Assembly (NCBI GenBank): GCA_947372105.1
Contig: CANBSH010000005.1
Location: forward strand, 1 to 64,000
DNA: 64,000 nucleotides
Source: Chitinophagaceae bacterium
GTDB taxonomy: Bacteria > Bacteroidota > Bacteroidia > Chitinophagales > Chitinophagaceae
Direction: 5' to 3'
Notes under the pieces: model-generated
Told to the model about the DNA's origin: nothing
Database searches by the model: none
What the model saw: the letters and a program-made list of their open reading frames with translations, nothing else
Made by a program: the position numbers and the translations under genes
In this document: one piece after another, positions 60,733 through 64,000 of the stretch
Position numbering within the stretch: position 1 is the first letter of the stretch
Layout of the letters: every line of letters starts with the position of its first letter

Positions 60733-61416
60733 CTATAATTTAGTTAATAACTTGCCTGCTAATATTTTTTGCCAAATAGCATAGCCTTTTGCATTCATAT
60801 GTAAGTTGTCAGCAATGAAAATATCTTTCATCACCGTCCCATCTGGTAACAACATAGCAGCTTGCACATCTATAAATTCAGTATTTTTTTGTTTGTTCAA
60901 AAATTGCGCAATCAATTGATTGGTAGTGATATATTTCGCTTCCAAATGCCATCTTGCTATACTAGGTTTTAAGGAAATAAATGTGATTCTAGTACCGTTA
61001 CCTAATTTATTGCGGATAATATGAAATAAAGTGGTAAAACGTGCTAAAACAATCTCAGGGGTAACTTGATCATTGTTTGCTAAGTCATTTTCACCACAAT
61101 AAATAACTACTTGCTTGGGTTCATATTGTAAAATAGTTTCTTTCGCATATTGAGTCAATTCTTCTAAAGTAGAGCCGCCAAAAGCACGATTCACAATGGG
61201 ATAGCCCGGAAAGTATTGACTCACATCTTTCCATTTAGTAAAGGATGAACTTCCTGCAAAAACTATTTTCCCTTTTAAAGGAGCCACAATACTATCTGAA
61301 TGCGCAAATGCATCTATCTCATTTTGAAATTTAACAGACTGTGCTTGTAATCCGTTTGCTTGGAACAATATAGTTATAGCAACTATTACAATAGTTTTAT
61401 AAAATTTATTTTTCAT
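60733..61416 (-). CDS. SGNH/GDSL hydrolase, secreted
   Basis: 227 residues from the ATG at 61416; the longer frame from 61470 overlaps the GH95 stop and lacks a signal, whereas this start gives one ending QAQ. SGNH blocks are IVFAGSSSFTKW (Ser nucleophile in GSSS), NRAFGGSTLEEL (oxyanion Gly), YCGENDLANN (Asn) and DNLHMNAKGYAIW (Asp/His). It probably removes acyl groups from sugars. It lies 19 bases after the GH95 gene and so is likely co-transcribed, deacylating a fucose-bearing glycan before or after the fucosidase acts. Confidence 0.88.
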   Translation of the reverse strand: MKNKFYKTIVIVAITILFQANGLQAQSVKFQNEIDAFAHSDSIVAPLKGKIVFAGSSSFTKWKDVSQYFPGYPIVNRAFGGSTLEELTQYAKETILQYEPKQVVIYCGENDLANNDQVTPEIVLARFTTLFHIIRNKLGNGTRITFISLKPSIARWHLEAKYITTNQLIAQFLNKQKNTEFIDVQAAMLLPDGTVMKDIFIADNLHMNAKGYAIWQKILAGKLLTKL

Positions 61417-61435
61417 AGTTTGTTTTAAAAAATAT

Positions 61436-63895
61436 TTATTGAACCGTTTTAATGGTTTCAAATTTTCCATTCATGAATACTTTTGCAACCGTGTTGGTAG
61501 ATGATTTTATTTTCACATTCGTAACAAGCCCTTTACTCCATGTCATTTCAATTTCATAATTGCCTCTTGCTTTTAAACCTTTAATATACCCTGAAGACCA
61601 TGCTTTAGGAAGAGCGGGTAACAATTCAATATATTCGGAATTAGATTGCACTAACATTTCCGCCACCGCTGCAGCTCCGCCAAAATTGCCATCAATTTGA
61701 AAAGGAGGATGAGCGTCTAATAAATTAGGATAAGTGCCTCCCTTGTTATTATAATTTTCTTTGGTTTCATCGGGTGGTACATATTTTAATAATTCACGGT
61801 ACATTTTATAGGCGTGTTCGCCATCTTTTAATCTTGCCCATAAATTAATACGCCAACCCTTTGACCAACCTGTGGTTTCATCTCCTTTAATTTCTAAAGT
61901 TTTTTTAGCAGCAGCTGCAATCAAAGGAGTTTTATCTACAGTGACATGTGTTCCGGGATACAATCCAAACAAATGACTTTGATGACGATGTTTAGGATCA
62001 GCATCAGCCCAATCGTAATACCATTCTTGTAAATTTCCTGCTTTACCCACTTGATAGGGATGTAAATTATTAAGTGCAGTAGCTATACTATTTGCAAATA
62101 GAGTATCGGTTTTTAAAATCTTTTGGGCAGCAATCACATCTAAAAATAATTCTCGAATCATGGCTAAATCGGCAGTGCCACCAAATAAAGTCGCTCCTTT
62201 AAAACCAGTATTGGTAACAAAATAATTTTCAGGAGAGGTAGAGGGTGAGGTGATTAATTGACCTGCACTATCAGGCACCAGCCATGCCAAACAAAATTCT
62301 GCAGCACCACGCATGATGGGGTATGCTTTTTGTTTTAAAAAATTTTGATCCTGGGTAAATAAGTAATGCTCCCATAAATGAGTAGATGCCCAAGTGCCAC
62401 CCATGGGCCAATTGGCCCAACTTGGATCGCCGTTACCAAAATTACCCACTGGATTAGACATTGCCCATATATCAGAATTATGATGTGACACCCATCCTGG
62501 CATATTGTAAAATGTTTTTGCAGTGACTTTTCCAGTCGTAGAAATATTATTTAAAAATTGCAAGAAGGGTTGATGCATTTCGGAGAGGTTCGTGTTCTCC
62601 GCCAACCAATAGTTTTCTTCTGCATTAATGTTCATAGTATAATTACTAGACCATGGTGGCTGTAAATAAGGATTCCATAAACCTTGTAAATTAGCGGGTA
62701 CTGCGGTGGTACGTGAACTACTTATCAATAAATATCTACCATATTGAAAATAAAGTGTTTCTAGATAAGGATCTGATTCGCCATTTGCATATCTTTTTAA
62801 TCGCTCATTCGTTGGAATATCTTTTGGCGTGACTCCATCTAATTTTAAATTCACTCTATTAAAAAAAGATTGATAGTCTTTCACATGTGACTTCTTAACA
62901 TCCTCCCAGCCCTTTTGTATTGCCTTATTTAATTGCGTTTGCGCTGTGGCAACATTATTAACGCCATTCGTGGCAGGATCTTTATCGTATCCATTAAAGC
63001 TTGTTGCCATAGATACATAAATGGTAGCATCCGTAGCATCTGCTATACTAATGGTAGAATCTGAATGTGAAATTTTTCCGTTACTCGATTTAATTTGAAT
63101 GAAAGAAGAAAAACGAGTGCCTCTTTTTTTATCAAACAAAATAGAGTTGCGCGTTTTTTGAACATAATTAGGATCGGCCTTCACAGGAGCCACCCCATTG
63201 GTTTGTAGTACTTGATTATTGACCGAAGAAGTATGCATTAACAAAGATTCAAAACGAACTGTAAAATTTAAGGCCCCTGTTTTTTTACTTGTTAAGTGAA
63301 TGGCAAATATTTTATCAGGATTTGAAACCAAGTATTCTCTTTCAATAGTATTCGTATTGGAAATGCTTTTCACTTTTGCAATGGCATTATTCAAATCCAA
63401 TTCACGATAGTAATCCGTAATATAGGGGTCATCGTTAAAGTCAATTAGCATGGTGCCCAAAGGCGCATAAGACTCCGAAAATTTACCTTGTAATTTTTTG
63501 ATGAGCTCTCCTGCTTTTTTATAGTTTTTTTCATCTAAGGCTTTGCGTACCGCTGGTAAATTTTTATAGGCTTGGGGATTCATATTTGGATTCACAGGCT
63601 CACCTGACCATAAAGTAAGATCGTTTAAATATATTTTATCGGTGGAGATGCCGCCAAAAACAGTAGCACCTTGTTGTCCATTACCTAAAACCAATGTTTC
63701 TTCAAAATAAGTAGCGGGTGCATCATACCATAATTTAAGTGGAGAGGTCACTGGTGCAGCTATTTCAACAGAAGAGGAGGTATTGGCCTTATTCGTCTTA
63801 TTGGTGACAGGTTTGCTTCCTTTGGTTTGTTTTTTTTGTGCAGAAAGATGAGATGCAAAGAATAAAATAGCAAACAGTAAAACAATTTTACGCAT
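61436..63895 (-). CDS. Glycoside hydrolase family 95 (alpha-L-fucosidase type)
   Basis: 819 residues with a signal peptide (1-19) and a Lys/Thr-rich linker (20-45). The N-terminal beta domain (about 50-310; LWYDAPATYFEETLVLGNGQQGATVFGG and NDLTLWSGEP) is followed by the alpha-toroid. Residues matching the inverting GH95 site are Asn422 and Asn424 in MNINAEENYW, Glu624 in NLQEWYYDW as probable general acid, and Asp735 in FQIDGNFGG. The family hydrolyses alpha-1,2-fucosyl links, with some members acting on alpha-L-galactosides. It precedes an SGNH hydrolase gene in the same unit; the 105 bases upstream to the window end hold no gene I can support. Confidence 0.93.
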   Translation of the reverse strand: MRKIVLLFAILFFASHLSAQKKQTKGSKPVTNKTNKANTSSSVEIAAPVTSPLKLWYDAPATYFEETLVLGNGQQGATVFGGISTDKIYLNDLTLWSGEPVNPNMNPQAYKNLPAVRKALDEKNYKKAGELIKKLQGKFSESYAPLGTMLIDFNDDPYITDYYRELDLNNAIAKVKSISNTNTIEREYLVSNPDKIFAIHLTSKKTGALNFTVRFESLLMHTSSVNNQVLQTNGVAPVKADPNYVQKTRNSILFDKKRGTRFSSFIQIKSSNGKISHSDSTISIADATDATIYVSMATSFNGYDKDPATNGVNNVATAQTQLNKAIQKGWEDVKKSHVKDYQSFFNRVNLKLDGVTPKDIPTNERLKRYANGESDPYLETLYFQYGRYLLISSSRTTAVPANLQGLWNPYLQPPWSSNYTMNINAEENYWLAENTNLSEMHQPFLQFLNNISTTGKVTAKTFYNMPGWVSHHNSDIWAMSNPVGNFGNGDPSWANWPMGGTWASTHLWEHYLFTQDQNFLKQKAYPIMRGAAEFCLAWLVPDSAGQLITSPSTSPENYFVTNTGFKGATLFGGTADLAMIRELFLDVIAAQKILKTDTLFANSIATALNNLHPYQVGKAGNLQEWYYDWADADPKHRHQSHLFGLYPGTHVTVDKTPLIAAAAKKTLEIKGDETTGWSKGWRINLWARLKDGEHAYKMYRELLKYVPPDETKENYNNKGGTYPNLLDAHPPFQIDGNFGGAAAVAEMLVQSNSEYIELLPALPKAWSSGYIKGLKARGNYEIEMTWSKGLVTNVKIKSSTNTVAKVFMNGKFETIKTVQ

Positions 63896-64000
63896 ATTGG
63901 AAATATTTAAAATATAGAGTAGGTTAAATTAAGTCAATTTCTATTAAATTATAACCGAAATACCTTTAAATTTATAAAAAACAATTCATGGAAGTACATC

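Noticed and set aside
63988-64000. Start of a plus-strand gene (ATG at 63988)
   Set aside because: Only four codons are visible before the window ends, so no coding claim can be supported.
1-64000. CRISPR arrays, prophage, integrases, transposases, rRNA
   Set aside because: No spaced direct repeats, phage structural genes, recombinases, transposases or rRNA-like stretches were found on either strand.

Overview
The window comes from a low-GC Bacteroidota chromosome. The main signs are two SusC/SusD pairs, weak or absent Shine-Dalgarno sequences, Bacteroidota-type lipoprotein signals (aliphatic run ending S/A-C), and families such as DUF3823, DUF4397, DUF4369-TlpA, DUF2147 and Gfo/Idh/MocA plus DUF1080. 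The mix resembles soil or freshwater Chitinophagaceae/Sphingobacteriia; the genus is an inference. I found no rRNA, convincing tRNA, CRISPR array, insertion sequence or prophage.

Region 1 (1-22612) is a polysaccharide utilization locus (PUL). On the minus strand, in transcription order: LacI regulator, SusC, SusD, DUF3823 lipoprotein, a (beta/alpha)8-like hydrolase of no recognised family, a heparinase II/III-like lyase, an Asp-rich putative calcium-binding protein, a lyase-sialate O-acetylesterase fusion, a GH2 enzyme, a CE7-type esterase and a ROK protein. A convergent hexuronate-type MFS transporter (683-1939) faces it. Two LacI-type operators and a possible promoter lie in front of susC, and a terminator-like hairpin separates susC-susD-DUF3823 from the enzymes. 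Lyases, acetylesterases, a glucosaminidase-like GH2 and an acid-sugar transporter together suggest an O-acetylated, uronate-containing polysaccharide. No GH88/GH105 or KduI/KduD gene is visible, so processing of unsaturated uronates must be encoded elsewhere or is not needed. The far left edge carries the start of an FAD-dependent oxidoreductase and a DUF2147 gene.

Region 2 (23094-32273) is a plus-strand block of a type best known from Planctomycetes and Verrucomicrobia: an NHL-like propeller, a PSCyt1-DUF1549-DUF1553 c-type cytochrome protein, a DUF1501 protein, and a membrane-anchored cytochrome/LRR/chitobiase-C-terminal mosaic. It meets a convergent GH36/GH27-like hydrolase.

Region 3 (32348-45331) holds an efflux-type adaptor/permease/ATPase operon, a gamma-glutamyltransferase-like protein, a membrane protein of unknown function, an alpha/beta hydrolase, and a sugar MFS transporter divergent from a Gfo/Idh/MocA oxidoreductase and a double-DUF1080 protein. 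The last two match the 3-keto-glycoside route of sugar cleavage. A NAGPA-type phosphodiester glycosidase follows.

Region 4 (45412-64000) has a second SusC/SusD system with a DUF4397 lipoprotein but no glycosidase in the operon. Next come an M14 carboxypeptidase, a large sortilin-like Asp-box propeller protein, a thioredoxin-like protein, two unknown genes, a DUF4369-TlpA thiol oxidoreductase, an SGNH hydrolase and a GH95 alpha-L-fucosidase. Clear intrinsic terminators punctuate regions 3 and 4.
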